Positions 8,057 through 16,610 of a stretch of DNA of 64,000 nt are shown piece after piece. The DNA comes from Streptomyces sp. PTY087I2 (GTDB lineage Bacteria > Actinomycetota > Actinomycetes > Streptomycetales > Streptomycetaceae), in NCBI RefSeq assembly GCF_001687325.1, contig NZ_LZRD01000021.1, forward strand, positions 62,001-126,000, written 5' to 3'. The notes below the pieces were generated by a model. That model saw only the letters and a list, made by a program, of their open reading frames with translations. It was not told where the DNA came from and did no database searches. Made by a program: the position numbers and the translations under genes. Positions within the stretch are counted from its first letter, which is position 1; the number at the start of each line of letters is the position of its first letter.

Positions 8057-8948
8057 TGTCGCGGATGCCCGCGAAGAGGTCGCTCTCGGGGAGGGAGGTA
8101 TCGACCAGAGACTTCGCCAGCTCGTACTCCTCGGTCGGCCAGACCTCGCGCTGGATGTCCATCGGGACCCGGAACCAGCCGCCCTCGGGGTCGATCTGCG
8201 TGGCGTGTGCGATCAGCGCCTTGTCGCGGATCTCGAAGAACTCGTCGCAGGGGATGTGCGTGGTCAGGGTGCGCTCGACCCGCTCGAACTCCTTCCACCG
8301 CTGGAGCCACTCCCCGTACGGCGACTCCAGACCGCGGGCGAGCAGCGCCTCGTGCAGGGCGACGGTGCGCGGCCGGTTGAAGCCCTGGTTGTAGTAGAGC
8401 TTCCGCGGCGTCCAGACCGGGCCGAACTCGTCCTCGGGGAAGCGCTCCGCGTCGGCCGCACCGTCGAACGCGATCGTCGAGATCGTGTGCGTCATGATGT
8501 GGTCGGGGTGCGGGTAGCCGCCGTTCTCGTCGTACGTGGTGATGACCTGCGGCCGGAACGCGCGGATCTTCGCCACCAGGCGCCCCGCGGCGAGCTCCGG
8601 GTCCTCCAGGGCGAAGCAGCCCTCGGGCAGCGGCGGCAGCGGGTCGCCCTCGGGCAGCCCCGAGTCGACGAAGCCGAGCCACTCCTGCTGGACGCCCAGG
8701 ATCTCCCGGGCCTCGTCCATCTCCTTCTTGCGGACCTCGTGGATGTTCTTCTCGATGTACGCGTCGCCCTGGAGCTTCGGGTTGAGGATGGAGCCGCGCT
8801 CGCCCCCCGTGCAGGTCACGACCAGCACGTCCACCCCCTCGGACACGTACTTGGCCATGGTGGCCGCGCCCTTGCTCGACTCGTCGTCGGGGTGGGCGTG
8901 AACGGCCATCAGTCGCAGCTGCTCAGTCAAAGCTCGATCCTCAGTCAT
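8049..8948 (-). CDS. mca: mycothiol S-conjugate amidase Mca
   Basis: Mca hydrolyses the amide bond of mycothiol S-conjugates to give a mercapturic acid, which is exported, and GlcN-inositol, which is recycled. It is a zinc-dependent LmbE-type deacetylase of the cytoplasm. The N-terminal AHPDDE supplies zinc ligands, and GGYPHPDHIMTH supplies the third ligand and catalytic His. The protein is nearly colinear with S. coelicolor Mca as I remember it. ATG 8948 is the longest start. A TTG at 8930, preceded by TGAGGATCGAGC, gives the N-terminus MTEQLRLMAVHAHPDDE and may be the true one. A SigR-like promoter lies upstream, fitting thiol-stress control. Confidence 0.93.
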   Translation of the reverse strand: MTEDRALTEQLRLMAVHAHPDDESSKGAATMAKYVSEGVDVLVVTCTGGERGSILNPKLQGDAYIEKNIHEVRKKEMDEAREILGVQQEWLGFVDSGLPEGDPLPPLPEGCFALEDPELAAGRLVAKIRAFRPQVITTYDENGGYPHPDHIMTHTISTIAFDGAADAERFPEDEFGPVWTPRKLYYNQGFNRPRTVALHEALLARGLESPYGEWLQRWKEFERVERTLTTHIPCDEFFEIRDKALIAHATQIDPEGGWFRVPMDIQREVWPTEEYELAKSLVDTSLPESDLFAGIRDNA

Positions 8949-9034
8949 CGGTCGCTCGGGTCGATCATGGGTCGCTCTGCTCCATCCGGTCGGTGTGGGG
9001 CGCGATCGGGTGACAGGCGTGCGGCTTCTATAGT

Positions 9035-9060
9035 GACTGAACGAGGGGCCGGAAAATTCC
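9035..9060 (-). promoter_or_regulatory. candidate SigR promoter of mca
   Basis: On the minus strand GGAAT (9060-9056) is followed after exactly 18 bases by GTC (9037-9035). The known SigR consensus is GGAAT-N18/19-GTT, so only the last -10 base differs. It is about 90-105 bases upstream of the mca starts. mca is an established SigR target in S. coelicolor, which supports the call. Confidence 0.6.
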
Positions 9061-9087
9061 TCGATGCCCGGTCCGGAGGGAACGATC

Positions 9088-9504
9088 ATGACGACGGTTC
9101 GCGAGGCTGCGCCCGAGGGGCGGTACGGCCGGACCGAGGACCAGCGCGCGGACCGCAAGCTGAAGATCGTCGGATCGGTCCTGGGCGTCGCTCTGCTCGG
9201 CGTGATCGGGTGGATCGGTTACGACTACGTGGGCAACCAGGGCATCAGCGGCGAGATGATCAAGTTCAAGGTCGTCTCCGACACCCGGGCCGACGTCCAC
9301 CTGGAGGTCCGCAAGGACCGCGAGGGCCACGGCTACTGCGTGGTGCGGGCGCTCAGCGAGGACGGTTCCGAGGTGGGCCGCAAGGAGGTCCGGTTCGATC
9401 AGGCCGAGGACCGGATCGACGAGGTCGTGTCCGTGGTGACCCGGTCCCGGGCGACGGCGGTCGAGCCGATGGGCTGCACGGCCGACGACGGCCCGCGCGG
9501 CTGA
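9088..9504 (+). CDS. DUF4307 family membrane protein
   Basis: This 138-residue protein has a cytoplasmic N-terminus, a single transmembrane helix at about residues 33-50 (IVGSVLGVALLGVIGWIG) and an extracytoplasmic beta-rich domain with one Cys (GYCVVRAL) and another near the C-terminus (MGCTADD). The family is actinobacterial and of unknown function. ATG 9088 follows GGAGGGAACGATC. It is divergent from mca, as in related genomes, and may share the promoter region. Two conserved extracytoplasmic Cys residues may form a disulfide (inference). Confidence 0.85.
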   Translation: MTTVREAAPEGRYGRTEDQRADRKLKIVGSVLGVALLGVIGWIGYDYVGNQGISGEMIKFKVVSDTRADVHLEVRKDREGHGYCVVRALSEDGSEVGRKEVRFDQAEDRIDEVVSVVTRSRATAVEPMGCTADDGPRG

Positions 9505-9746
9505 CCCGGACCCACCGGACCCGGACCTACCGGATCCGGACGCACCGGCTCTGACCTGCGGCGATACGAGGCACGGCGGCCGGTCCTGGCGTGTGACGGT
9601 TTACCTTCTCCCCCTTTTCCTGCGGAATTGTTAGGCTCGTGGTTTCGCCCACCCGCAGAGGCACATGCTTCTGGGTAGGGCGATGCTTTGTATTCCCAAC
9701 ACTTCCCAGCATTCCCAGCACTTCCCAGTACCGACGAGGAGCACCT

Positions 9747-10244
9747 GTGACTCAGACCAGCGAAAACGTCACCTGGCTCACGCAGGAGGCGTACAACCAG
9801 CTCAAGGCCGAGCTGGAGTACCTGTCTGGTCCCGCGCGCACGGAGATCGCCGTCAAGATCGCGGCGGCCCGTGAGGAGGGTGACCTCCGGGAGAACGGCG
9901 GGTACCACGCGGCCAAGGAGGAGCAGGGCAAGATGGAGCTTCGGGTGCGCCAGCTCACCCAGCTCCTGGAGCACGCGAAGGTCGGCGAGGCGCCGGCCGA
10001 CGACGGCGTGGTCGAGCCCGGCATGGTCGTCACGATCGCCTTCGACGGCGACGAGGACGACACGCTGACCTTCCTGCTCGCCTCCCGCGAGTACGCCAGC
10101 ACGGAGATCGAGACGTACTCCCCGCAGTCCCCGCTCGGCCTCGGTGTGAACGGCAAGCGGACGGGCGACGACGCGGACTACGAGCTGCCGAACGGCAGGA
10201 CCGCCTCGGTGAAGATCCTGGCGGCGAAGCCCTACACCGGCTGA
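9747..10244 (+). CDS. greA: transcription elongation factor GreA
   Basis: GreA enters the RNA polymerase secondary channel and promotes cleavage of backtracked RNA. The 165-residue protein has an N-terminal coiled coil with AREEGDLRENGGYHAAKE, where the acidic DLREN tip carries the Mg-chelating residues, and a C-terminal FKBP-like domain (PLGLGVNGKRTGDDADYEL). GTG 9747 follows ACGAGGAG. It is a single-gene transcription unit ending in a very strong hairpin at 10272-10324. Confidence 0.96.
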   Translation: MTQTSENVTWLTQEAYNQLKAELEYLSGPARTEIAVKIAAAREEGDLRENGGYHAAKEEQGKMELRVRQLTQLLEHAKVGEAPADDGVVEPGMVVTIAFDGDEDDTLTFLLASREYASTEIETYSPQSPLGLGVNGKRTGDDADYELPNGRTASVKILAAKPYTG

Positions 10245-10271
10245 CCGTCCGGCCACAACGACGCATACGAC

Positions 10272-10324
10272 CACGACGCGGGAGCCCCGGCCTTCTCGAT
10301 GAAGGCCGGGGCTCCCGCGTCGTG
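10272..10324. terminator. 24-bp perfect hairpin between greA and the ABC operon
   Basis: Bases 10272-10295 pair perfectly with 10301-10324 (24 bp) around the loop TCGAT. It lies between the convergent greA and ABC permease genes and can serve both. There is no U-tract, which is usual in streptomycetes. Confidence 0.85.
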
Positions 10325-10341
10325 GGTCGGTCCTCGGTGGC

Positions 10342-11208
10342 TCAGGTGGCCGCCGAGCGGTACTTGCGGACCGCGAGGGTCCGGAAGACCACGATGATCA
10401 GCACCGACCAGATGATCGAGGCGAGGATCGGGTGCTCCATCGGCCAGGCCCCGGTCACGGACTTCGGCACGCCCGGCATCGTATTGCCGAACAGCTCGCG
10501 GGCGCCGGCCACCGTGGCGCTGAAGGGATTCCACTCGGCGACGTGCTGGAGGAACGTCGGCATGCCGGTGACCGGCACGAAGGCGTTCGAGATGAACGTC
10601 AGCGGGAACAGCCAGATCAGCCCGCCGGAGGTCGCCGCCTCCGGGGTGCGGACGGACAGGCCGATCAGCGCGCCGATCCAGGAGAACGCGTAACCGAGCA
10701 GGAGCAGCAGCAGGAAGCCGCAGATCACCTTGCCGATGTTCTCGTGGGTGCGCCAGCCCACCAGCAGGGCGACGCCCGCGAGGACGACGAGGGTGAGGGT
10801 GGTCTGCACGAGGTCGGCGAGTGTCCGTCCGGTGAGAACGGCGCCCCGGGCCATGGGCAGCGACCGGAAGCGGTCGATGAGCCCCTTGTGCATGTCGTCG
10901 GCGATGCCCGCGCCGGCGCCCGCGGTGGCGAAGGTGACGGTCTGGGCGAAGATGCCCGCCATCAGGAACTCCTTGTACAGCTGCGGGTCGGTGGAGCCGC
11001 CGATGCTGATGGAGCCGCCGAAGACGTAGGTGAACAGCACCACGAACATGATCGGCTGGATCAGTCCGAAGATCACCATCTCGGGGATCCGGGTCATCCG
11101 GATCAGATTCCGCTTGGCGACGACGAGGGAGTCCTTCACGGACTGCGTGACTCCGCCGGAGGGGCGGGGTACCAGCGTGGGGGCGTCGTCCTTGGCGATC
11201 GCGCTCAC
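10342..11208 (-). CDS. ABC-2 type transporter permease (DrrB-like)
   Basis: This 288-residue membrane protein has about six hydrophobic helices and the ABC-2 signature ending LIWLFPLTFISNAFVPVTGMP. This is the pattern of the DrrB/NodJ family of drug and polyketide exporters. GTG 11208 overlaps the stop of the ATPase gene (GTGA) and has GGAGGAC upstream, so the two subunits are translationally coupled. The C-terminus (RTLAVRKYRSAAT) is basic and cytoplasmic. With the ATPase it forms an exporter in the cytoplasmic membrane. The substrate is unknown; similarity to the daunorubicin exporter is only at family level. Confidence 0.92.
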   Translation of the reverse strand: MSAIAKDDAPTLVPRPSGGVTQSVKDSLVVAKRNLIRMTRIPEMVIFGLIQPIMFVVLFTYVFGGSISIGGSTDPQLYKEFLMAGIFAQTVTFATAGAGAGIADDMHKGLIDRFRSLPMARGAVLTGRTLADLVQTTLTLVVLAGVALLVGWRTHENIGKVICGFLLLLLLGYAFSWIGALIGLSVRTPEAATSGGLIWLFPLTFISNAFVPVTGMPTFLQHVAEWNPFSATVAGARELFGNTMPGVPKSVTGAWPMEHPILASIIWSVLIIVVFRTLAVRKYRSAAT

Positions 11209-12179
11209 CGGTCGTCCTCCTTGTCCTCGTTCTGGTTCGCCTCGGCCGCGTGGCCGGTGAGGGAGAGGAAGACGTCGTCGAGGGTGGGCCTGCGCAGGGC
11301 GATGTCGTCGATCTCCACGCCCTGGGCGTCCAGGTCGCGGATGATCTCGGCCAGCAGCTTGGCCCCGCCGCTGACCGGGGCGGTCAGCTTGCGGGAGAGC
11401 TGGACGACGGTGACCTCGCCCTTGCCGACGGAGGCCAGGACGGAACGGGCCCGCTCGATCTCGTCGGGGCGGTGCACGACGATCTCGACGCGCTCGCCGC
11501 CGGTGCGGGCCTTGAGCTCGTCGGAGGTGCCGCGGGCGATGACCTTGCCGTGGTCGATGACGCAGATGTCGTTGGCGAGGCGGTCGGCCTCCTCCAGATA
11601 CTGCGTGGTCAGCAGCAGGGTCGTACCGCCCGCCACCAGGTCCTCGATCACGTCCCAGAGCTGCTGCCGGTTGCGCGGGTCGAGGCCCGTCGTCGGCTCG
11701 TCCATGAACATCACGGGCGGCGACACGACGAGCGCCGCCGCGAGGTCGAGGCGCCTGCGCATACCGCCGGAGTACGTCTTGGCGGTGCGGTCGGCGGCGT
11801 CGCCGAGGTTGAACCGCTCCAGCAGGACGTCCGCGCGGGCCTTCGCGTCCTTGGCGCTCAGCTGGTAGAGCTGCCCGACCATCTGGAGGTTCTCCCGGCC
11901 GGTCAGATACTCGTCGACGGCGGCGAACTGCCCGGAGAGCCCGATCGAACGGCGTACCTCGTTGGGCTTCTTCAGTACGTCGATCCCGGCCACGGTCGCC
12001 GTGCCGCTGTCCGGGCGCAGCAGCGTGGTCAGCACGCGTACGGCGGTGGTCTTGCCCGCGCCGTTGGGCCCGAGCAGTCCGAGGACGGTGCCCTCGGGGA
12101 CGTCGAGATCGACACCGCCCAGGGCTCGGACGTCGCCGAAGGTCTTCACCAGACCCTCGGCGTGGATCGCACCTGGCAT
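11205..12179 (-). CDS. ABC transporter ATP-binding protein (DrrA-like)
   Basis: This 324-residue ATPase has Walker A GPNGAGKTT, a Q-loop near SGQFAAVDEYLTG, signature YSGGMRRRLDLAA, Walker B VMFMDEPTTGLDP and the H-loop region LLLTTQYLEEADRLA. Here Gln takes the place of His in the switch (TTQY), as is common in DrrA-type proteins. A C-terminal extension of about 80 residues also matches that family. ATG 12179 is preceded by GGGGGAG; an upstream in-frame start at 12200 is possible. It is the first gene of a two-gene exporter operon with the overlapping permease. Confidence 0.93.
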   Translation of the reverse strand: MPGAIHAEGLVKTFGDVRALGGVDLDVPEGTVLGLLGPNGAGKTTAVRVLTTLLRPDSGTATVAGIDVLKKPNEVRRSIGLSGQFAAVDEYLTGRENLQMVGQLYQLSAKDAKARADVLLERFNLGDAADRTAKTYSGGMRRRLDLAAALVVSPPVMFMDEPTTGLDPRNRQQLWDVIEDLVAGGTTLLLTTQYLEEADRLANDICVIDHGKVIARGTSDELKARTGGERVEIVVHRPDEIERARSVLASVGKGEVTVVQLSRKLTAPVSGGAKLLAEIIRDLDAQGVEIDDIALRRPTLDDVFLSLTGHAAEANQNEDKEDDR

Positions 12180-12340
12180 GGAGAGACACTCCCCCGTCAC
12201 TCGTGGACGACTGCGCCCGTACGGAGCCGGTGCCGGTAGGGAGCCGGTGCCCGTACGGGCCTACCCGGCGATCCTAGGATTCGTGGGGCCGTATCGCGCG
12301 GCAAATAACGCGATCCGGCCAGTCGGCGCGAACCGAGCGG

Positions 12341-13570
12341 TCAGCCTATGACCCGGTAGCCCTCCGCGCGCAGCGTCTCCTCGACGTCGGCGCAGTGCTG
12401 CGGACCCTTCGTCTCCAGATACAGGTCCACCTCCGCCTCGGTCAGCCCGAGGCGCGGGTCGGTGCGGACATGGCTGATGTCGAGGACGTTGGCGTCGGCG
12501 ACGGTCAGCGTGGCCAGCAGGGCGGCGAGTGCCCCCGGGCGGTCGGTGAGCCGCAGCCGCAGGCTGAGGTAGCGGCCCGCCGCGGACATCCCGTGCCGCA
12601 GGATGCGCTGCATCAGGAGCGGGTCGACGTTGCCGCCGGACAGCACGGCCACCACCGGCCCGCGGAACGCCTTCGGGTCGCTGAGCAGCGCGGCCACCGG
12701 GCTGGCCCCGGCGGGCTCGACGACGAGCTTGGCCCGCTCCAGGCAGAGCAGCAGCGCGCTGGACAGCTCGTCCTCGGTGACCGTGCGGACCTCGTCGACC
12801 AGCTCCTCGACCAGGGCGAACGGTACGTCGCCGGGGCGGCCCACCTTGATGCCGTCGGCCATCGTGGCCGGGGCGTCCAGCGAGACGGGGTACCCGGCGG
12901 CGAGGGAGGGCGGGTAGCAGGCGGCGCCCTCGGCCTGGACGCCCACGATCCGGACGTCGGGGCGCAGGGCCTTCACGGCGACGGCGACGCCCGCGGCGAA
13001 TCCGCCGCCGCCGATGCCGAGGACGATCGTGCGGACCTCCGGGCACTGCTCCAGGATCTCCAGGCCGACGGTGCCCTGGCCCGCGATGATGTCGGGGTGG
13101 TCGAAGGGGTGGATGAAGACCGCGCCGGTCTCCTCCGCGTACCGCTGGGCGGCGGCGAGGGTCTCGTCGACGACCTGGCCGTGCAGCCGCACCTCGGCCC
13201 CGTACTCGCGGGTCGCGGCGACCTTGGGCAGGGGCGCGCCGACGGGCATGAAGACGGTGGAGCGTACGCCGAGGAGGGACGAGGCGAGCGCGACGCCCTG
13301 GGCGTGGTTCCCGGCGCTGGCGGCGACCACCCCGGCCGCCCGCTCCACCGGGGTGAGCCCGGAGATCCGGACGTAGGCGCCGCGCAGTTTGAAGGAGCCG
13401 GTGCGCTGGAGGTTCTCGCACTTGAGGTGGACCGGGGCGCCGACCAGCTCGGTCAGATGGCGGCTTCCCTCCATGGCGGTCACCCGGGCCACCCCGTCCA
13501 GCATTTTCTGCGCGCCCCGGACGTCGTCGAGGATCAGGGCCGGGTGGTGGGCGGTCGCGCGGAAGTTCAT
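12341..13570 (-). CDS. ilvA: threonine ammonia-lyase (threonine dehydratase) with ACT domain
   Basis: The enzyme deaminates L-threonine to 2-oxobutanoate with PLP, the first step towards isoleucine. The 409-residue protein carries the PLP lysine in TGSFKLRGAY (Lys61), the phosphate-binding glycine loop GIGGGGFAAG, and SGGNVDP. A single C-terminal ACT domain (LRLTDRPGALAALLATL) starts near residue 335. One ACT domain of this length is typical of the short TdcB/IlvA form, so a catabolic role is also possible. ATG 13570 was chosen because the core protein begins there; the frame is open further upstream. It is divergent from a MarR-type gene 156 bases away. Confidence 0.9.
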   Translation of the reverse strand: MNFRATAHHPALILDDVRGAQKMLDGVARVTAMEGSRHLTELVGAPVHLKCENLQRTGSFKLRGAYVRISGLTPVERAAGVVAASAGNHAQGVALASSLLGVRSTVFMPVGAPLPKVAATREYGAEVRLHGQVVDETLAAAQRYAEETGAVFIHPFDHPDIIAGQGTVGLEILEQCPEVRTIVLGIGGGGFAAGVAVAVKALRPDVRIVGVQAEGAACYPPSLAAGYPVSLDAPATMADGIKVGRPGDVPFALVEELVDEVRTVTEDELSSALLLCLERAKLVVEPAGASPVAALLSDPKAFRGPVVAVLSGGNVDPLLMQRILRHGMSAAGRYLSLRLRLTDRPGALAALLATLTVADANVLDISHVRTDPRLGLTEAEVDLYLETKGPQHCADVEETLRAEGYRVIG

Positions 13571-13726
13571 GCCCGCAAGTCTTGCAGCTCGTACGGTGCG
13601 CGGCAGACTTGTCCATGGTGGCCTGCGGTGGTGTCCGCAGGTTTGTGCGGCACTGGTACACGTTGCCCCGGGGCCGCGTACTCTGTCCCCCACTCATCCG
13701 ACACCGCACGAAGAGAGTCCCCGGCC

Positions 13727-14257
13727 ATGCCCCCTCAGGACATGACGACTGCTGCGTCTCCTTCCGGGGGCGCCGCCCCCGAACACCCGGGCCCCGACCG
13801 CCTGCTGGACGCGCTCCAGCACCAGGTGGCGGTCTTCGCCCGCCGTGCCGAGCAGACCCGCCTCGGCGGTGTCGGCCAGGTCCGCAACTCGATGGACCGG
13901 GCGGCGTATCTGCTGCTGAACCGGCTGGACAAGGAAGGGCCGATGGGCGTCAAGGCGCTGGCGGCCGGGATGGGGATCGACTCGTCGACGGTGACGCGGC
14001 AGGTCGCGCCGCTCGTCGACACGGGTCTGGTCAAGCGCACGTCGCACCCGGAGGACGGCCGGGCCGTGGTGCTCCAGCTCTCCCCGCGCGGCCAGGCCCG
14101 CCTGGAGGAGGTCCGCGACTCGCGGCGTGAGCTGATGTCGCAGGTGACGGACGGGTGGACGGAGGAGGAGCGGGACACGTTCTGCGCCCTGCTCACGCGT
14201 TTCAACGGGTCGCTGGCGGCCCGGCAGGCCGCGTACCAGCCGCCGCAGCCCGACTGA
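13727..14257 (+). CDS. MarR family transcriptional regulator
   Basis: This 176-residue protein has a winged helix-turn-helix: GVKALAAGMGIDSSTVTRQVAPLVDTGLVKRTSHPEDGRAVVLQL, where the last part is the DxR wing. Helices at both ends would form the dimer interface. ATG 13727 was used; ATG 13742 with AGGA four bases upstream is an equally good start. It is divergent from threonine dehydratase, so it may bind the shared 156-base promoter region (inference). The ligand is unknown. Confidence 0.88.
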   Translation: MPPQDMTTAASPSGGAAPEHPGPDRLLDALQHQVAVFARRAEQTRLGGVGQVRNSMDRAAYLLLNRLDKEGPMGVKALAAGMGIDSSTVTRQVAPLVDTGLVKRTSHPEDGRAVVLQLSPRGQARLEEVRDSRRELMSQVTDGWTEEERDTFCALLTRFNGSLAARQAAYQPPQPD

Positions 14258-14330
14258 CGCCCGCACCTGTCCCTTCCTGTCCCTTCCTCCGCGTCCGGAC
14301 TCTTGACCGGGGCGGTGCACCGGGGCTCGT

Positions 14331-14807
14331 ATGTGGTGCATGGCAGAGCGGGCGACCCATCGGGACCGGCTCCGCGCCCTGGAGTTCGAGGCCTTCGTGG
14401 CGGGCGCGGGCGGACGCCTGCTGCACACGGCGACCCTGCTCACCGGCGAACCCTCGCAGCCGCCGGGCGCGTACGTCCGGGCCGAGGCGCTGCTGCGCGC
14501 GGCGCTCTCCCGTACGTACGCCGACTGGGACCGGCTGCACGGCGGCGACCCCTACGACCGGGCCCGCCGGGAGCTGGCCCTCCGCTTCGCCCGGGAGGCC
14601 CGGCGCCACCAGCGGCCCCGCGGCGGTCTGCTGGACCGGCTGACCCCGATCGAGCGCCTGGTGCTGGTCCTGCGGATGTACGAGGAGGTCGGCGAGGAGC
14701 AGACGGCGGCGCTGCTGGGCCTCCCGGCCGACCGGATCCGCGCGGTGTGCGCCCGGGCGGTGGCGACGCTGCGGGCGGGCGGGCCCCGTGGCCGGGTGAC
14801 GTCGTGA
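14331..14807 (+). CDS. short sigma-70 family-like protein
   Basis: This 158-residue protein has a sigma region 4-like helix-turn-helix at about residues 100-150 (LTPIERLVLVLRMYEEVGEEQTAALLGLPADRIRAV). The N-terminal half is weak: it has the helical spacing of region 2 but lacks clear region 2.3/2.4 aromatic residues. It may be a degenerate ECF sigma factor or a sigma-like regulator. GTG of the next gene overlaps its stop (GTGA), so the two are coupled. The start is uncertain between ATG 14331 and ATG 14340. Confidence 0.65.
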   Translation: MWCMAERATHRDRLRALEFEAFVAGAGGRLLHTATLLTGEPSQPPGAYVRAEALLRAALSRTYADWDRLHGGDPYDRARRELALRFAREARRHQRPRGGLLDRLTPIERLVLVLRMYEEVGEEQTAALLGLPADRIRAVCARAVATLRAGGPRGRVTS

Positions 14808-15067
14808 GCGCCGGCCGCCGGGAGCCCGACCCGCGTGAGGAGCAGGTCCGGCGGATGCTGGACGGCCCGCATCCGGTTCTGCCGCCGGACCTGGCCGCGC
14901 AGGCGGTCCGGCACGGCGCGCGCCGGATGCGGCTGCGCCGGGCGGCGCACCGGACGGCGGGCTGGCTGCTGGCCCTGGTGCTCGTGGCGTTCCTCGTCTG
15001 GGCCGGCGTCGAGCAGCCGTGGGCGACCGAGCCCGCCCAGGTCACTCCCCCGCTGGAGGGCTGGTGA
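14804..15067 (+). CDS. small membrane protein coupled to the sigma-like gene
   Basis: This 87-residue protein has a charged N-terminus (about 45 residues, Arg-rich) and one transmembrane helix (AGWLLALVLVAFLVWAGV, near residues 52-69), followed by a short outer tail. Its GTG overlaps the TGA of the sigma-like gene. The order sigma then single-pass membrane protein is the usual sigma/anti-sigma order, but no anti-sigma domain is recognisable in this short N-terminus. The role is inferred from position only. Confidence 0.7.
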   Translation: MSAGRREPDPREEQVRRMLDGPHPVLPPDLAAQAVRHGARRMRLRRAAHRTAGWLLALVLVAFLVWAGVEQPWATEPAQVTPPLEGW

Positions 15068-15137
15068 GCCGTTGGGCCCCCGGCGCGGAAGGCATACGCT
15101 GGAGAAGGCGGCTGTCGTACGAGCCGAGGAGGCCGTG

Positions 15138-15335
15138 ATGACGAGGAAGACCGCGGACTGCCGCAAGTATCCGAGCGAGATGAACTGCACCCTCACCCTC
15201 ACCGGTGAGGAGGACGAGGTCGTCCGGGCCGCGAGCGAGCACGCCGCTTCGGTCCATGGCCACGAGAACACTCCCGAACTGCGCGAGGAGATCAGGGGTC
15301 TGCTGGAGGACGCGGACGAGAAGGTGAGCGCCTGA
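15138..15335 (+). CDS. DUF1059 family small protein
   Basis: This is a 65-residue soluble protein with the family pattern DCRKYPSEMNCTLTLTG, two Cys residues, then ASEHAASVHGHENTPELREEI. DUF1059 proteins are small, common in actinobacteria and archaea, and of unknown function. ATG 15138 follows GAGGAGGCC; GTG 15135 is an alternative. It is followed by a strong hairpin at 15351. Confidence 0.85.
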   Translation: MTRKTADCRKYPSEMNCTLTLTGEEDEVVRAASEHAASVHGHENTPELREEIRGLLEDADEKVSA

Positions 15336-15350
15336 GCGCCGGAACGCGAG

Positions 15351-15382
15351 GGGCGCCCGCCGGAACCGGCGGGCGCCCCTGT
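15351..15382. terminator. 15-bp perfect hairpin between convergent genes
   Basis: AGGGGCGCCCGCCGG at 15351-15365 pairs perfectly with 15368-15382, with only AA between the arms. It separates the DUF1059 gene (+) from the cystathionine gamma-synthase family gene (-) and can end both. Confidence 0.85.
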
Positions 15383-15398
15383 GCTGACCGGTGCCGGA

Positions 15399-16544
15399 TC
15401 AGCCCAGCGCCTGCGTGAGGTCGGCGAGCAGGTCGTCGCCGTTCTCGATGCCGACGGAGAGCCGGACCAGGTCGGCGGGGACCTCCAGCGGGGAGCCGGC
15501 GGCGGAGGCGTGCGTCATCCGGCCCGGGTGCTCCAGGAGGGACTCCACCCCGCCGAGGGACTCGCCGAGCGTGAAGAGCTTCGCCCGGTTGCAGACCTCG
15601 ACCGCCGCCTCCTCGCCGCCCGCGACGCGGAAGGACACCATGCCGCCGAAGGCCTTCATCTGCTTGGCGGCGACCTCGTGGCCGGGGTGCTCGGGCAGGC
15701 CCGGGTAGAGGACCTGGGAGACCTTGGGGTGCCGGGTCAGCAGGTCGGCGACCTTGGTGGCGTTCTCGGTGTGCCGGTCCATGCGGACGGCGAGCGTCTT
15801 GATGCCGCGCAGCACGAGCCAGGCGTCGAAGGGACCGGCGACCGCGCCCATGGCGTTCTGGTGGTACGCCAGTTCCTCGGCGAGCTCCGGGTCGCTGACG
15901 ACGAGCGCGCCGCCGACGACGTCGGAGTGGCCGCCCATGTACTTGGTGGTGGAGTGCACGACGACGTCCGCGCCGAGCGCGAGGGGCTGCTGGAGGTAGG
16001 GCGAGGCGAAGGTGTTGTCGACGACGAGGCGGGCCCCGGCGTCGTGCGCGACCTGGGCGACGGCGGCGATGTCGGTGATGCCGAGCAGCGGGTTGGACGG
16101 GGTCTCCACCCAGACCGCCTTGGTGCGCGGGGTGATCGCGGCCCGTACGGCGGACACGTCCGAGGTGTCGGCCACGGAGAACTCCACGCCCCACCGCGAG
16201 GCGACCTTCGCGAACAGCCGGAACGTACCGCCGTAGGCGTCGTTCGGGATGACCACGTGGTCGCCGGGGGTCAGCAGCGTACGCAGGAGGCAGTCCTCGG
16301 CGGCGAGGCCGGAGGCGAAGGCGAGACCGCGGCGGCCGCCTTCGAGGGCCGCGAGGTTCTCCTCCAGGGCGGTGCGGGTCGGGTTGGCGCTGCGGCTGTA
16401 CTCGTATCCGCCGCGCAGTCCGCCCACGCCGTCCTGCTTGTACGTGGAGACCTGGTAGATCGGCGGTACCACCGCGCCGGTGAGGGGGTCGGCGGTGTTC
16501 CCCGCGTGGATGGCGAGGGTTTCGAAGCTGTGCTGGTCGCTCAT
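15399..16544 (-). CDS. cystathionine gamma-synthase / gamma-lyase family enzyme
   Basis: This is a PLP-dependent trans-sulfuration enzyme of 381 residues. The PLP lysine is Lys201 in HSTTKYMGGHSD; ETPSNPLLGITDI and the C-terminal LFTLGESLGGVESLLEHP are family signatures. The family makes cystathionine from O-succinyl- or O-acetylhomoserine, or cleaves cystathionine, and sequence alone does not separate MetB from lyase activity. ATG 16544 gives the usual start MSDQHSFETLAIHAG. No leader riboswitch is evident in the 66 bases to the divergent gene. Confidence 0.9.
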   Translation of the reverse strand: MSDQHSFETLAIHAGNTADPLTGAVVPPIYQVSTYKQDGVGGLRGGYEYSRSANPTRTALEENLAALEGGRRGLAFASGLAAEDCLLRTLLTPGDHVVIPNDAYGGTFRLFAKVASRWGVEFSVADTSDVSAVRAAITPRTKAVWVETPSNPLLGITDIAAVAQVAHDAGARLVVDNTFASPYLQQPLALGADVVVHSTTKYMGGHSDVVGGALVVSDPELAEELAYHQNAMGAVAGPFDAWLVLRGIKTLAVRMDRHTENATKVADLLTRHPKVSQVLYPGLPEHPGHEVAAKQMKAFGGMVSFRVAGGEEAAVEVCNRAKLFTLGESLGGVESLLEHPGRMTHASAAGSPLEVPADLVRLSVGIENGDDLLADLTQALG

Positions 16545-16610
16545 GGGGCCGAGCGTAGTTCGTCGCAAGGGCGCTTACCGGCCACTTGCTGCTCCGGGGA
16601 CAATGGGTCC

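Noticed and set aside
16545..16610. A riboswitch or attenuator before the cystathionine gamma-synthase family gene
   Set aside because: Only 66 bases separate the divergent starts, too short for a SAM or T-box element, and no matching structure was seen.
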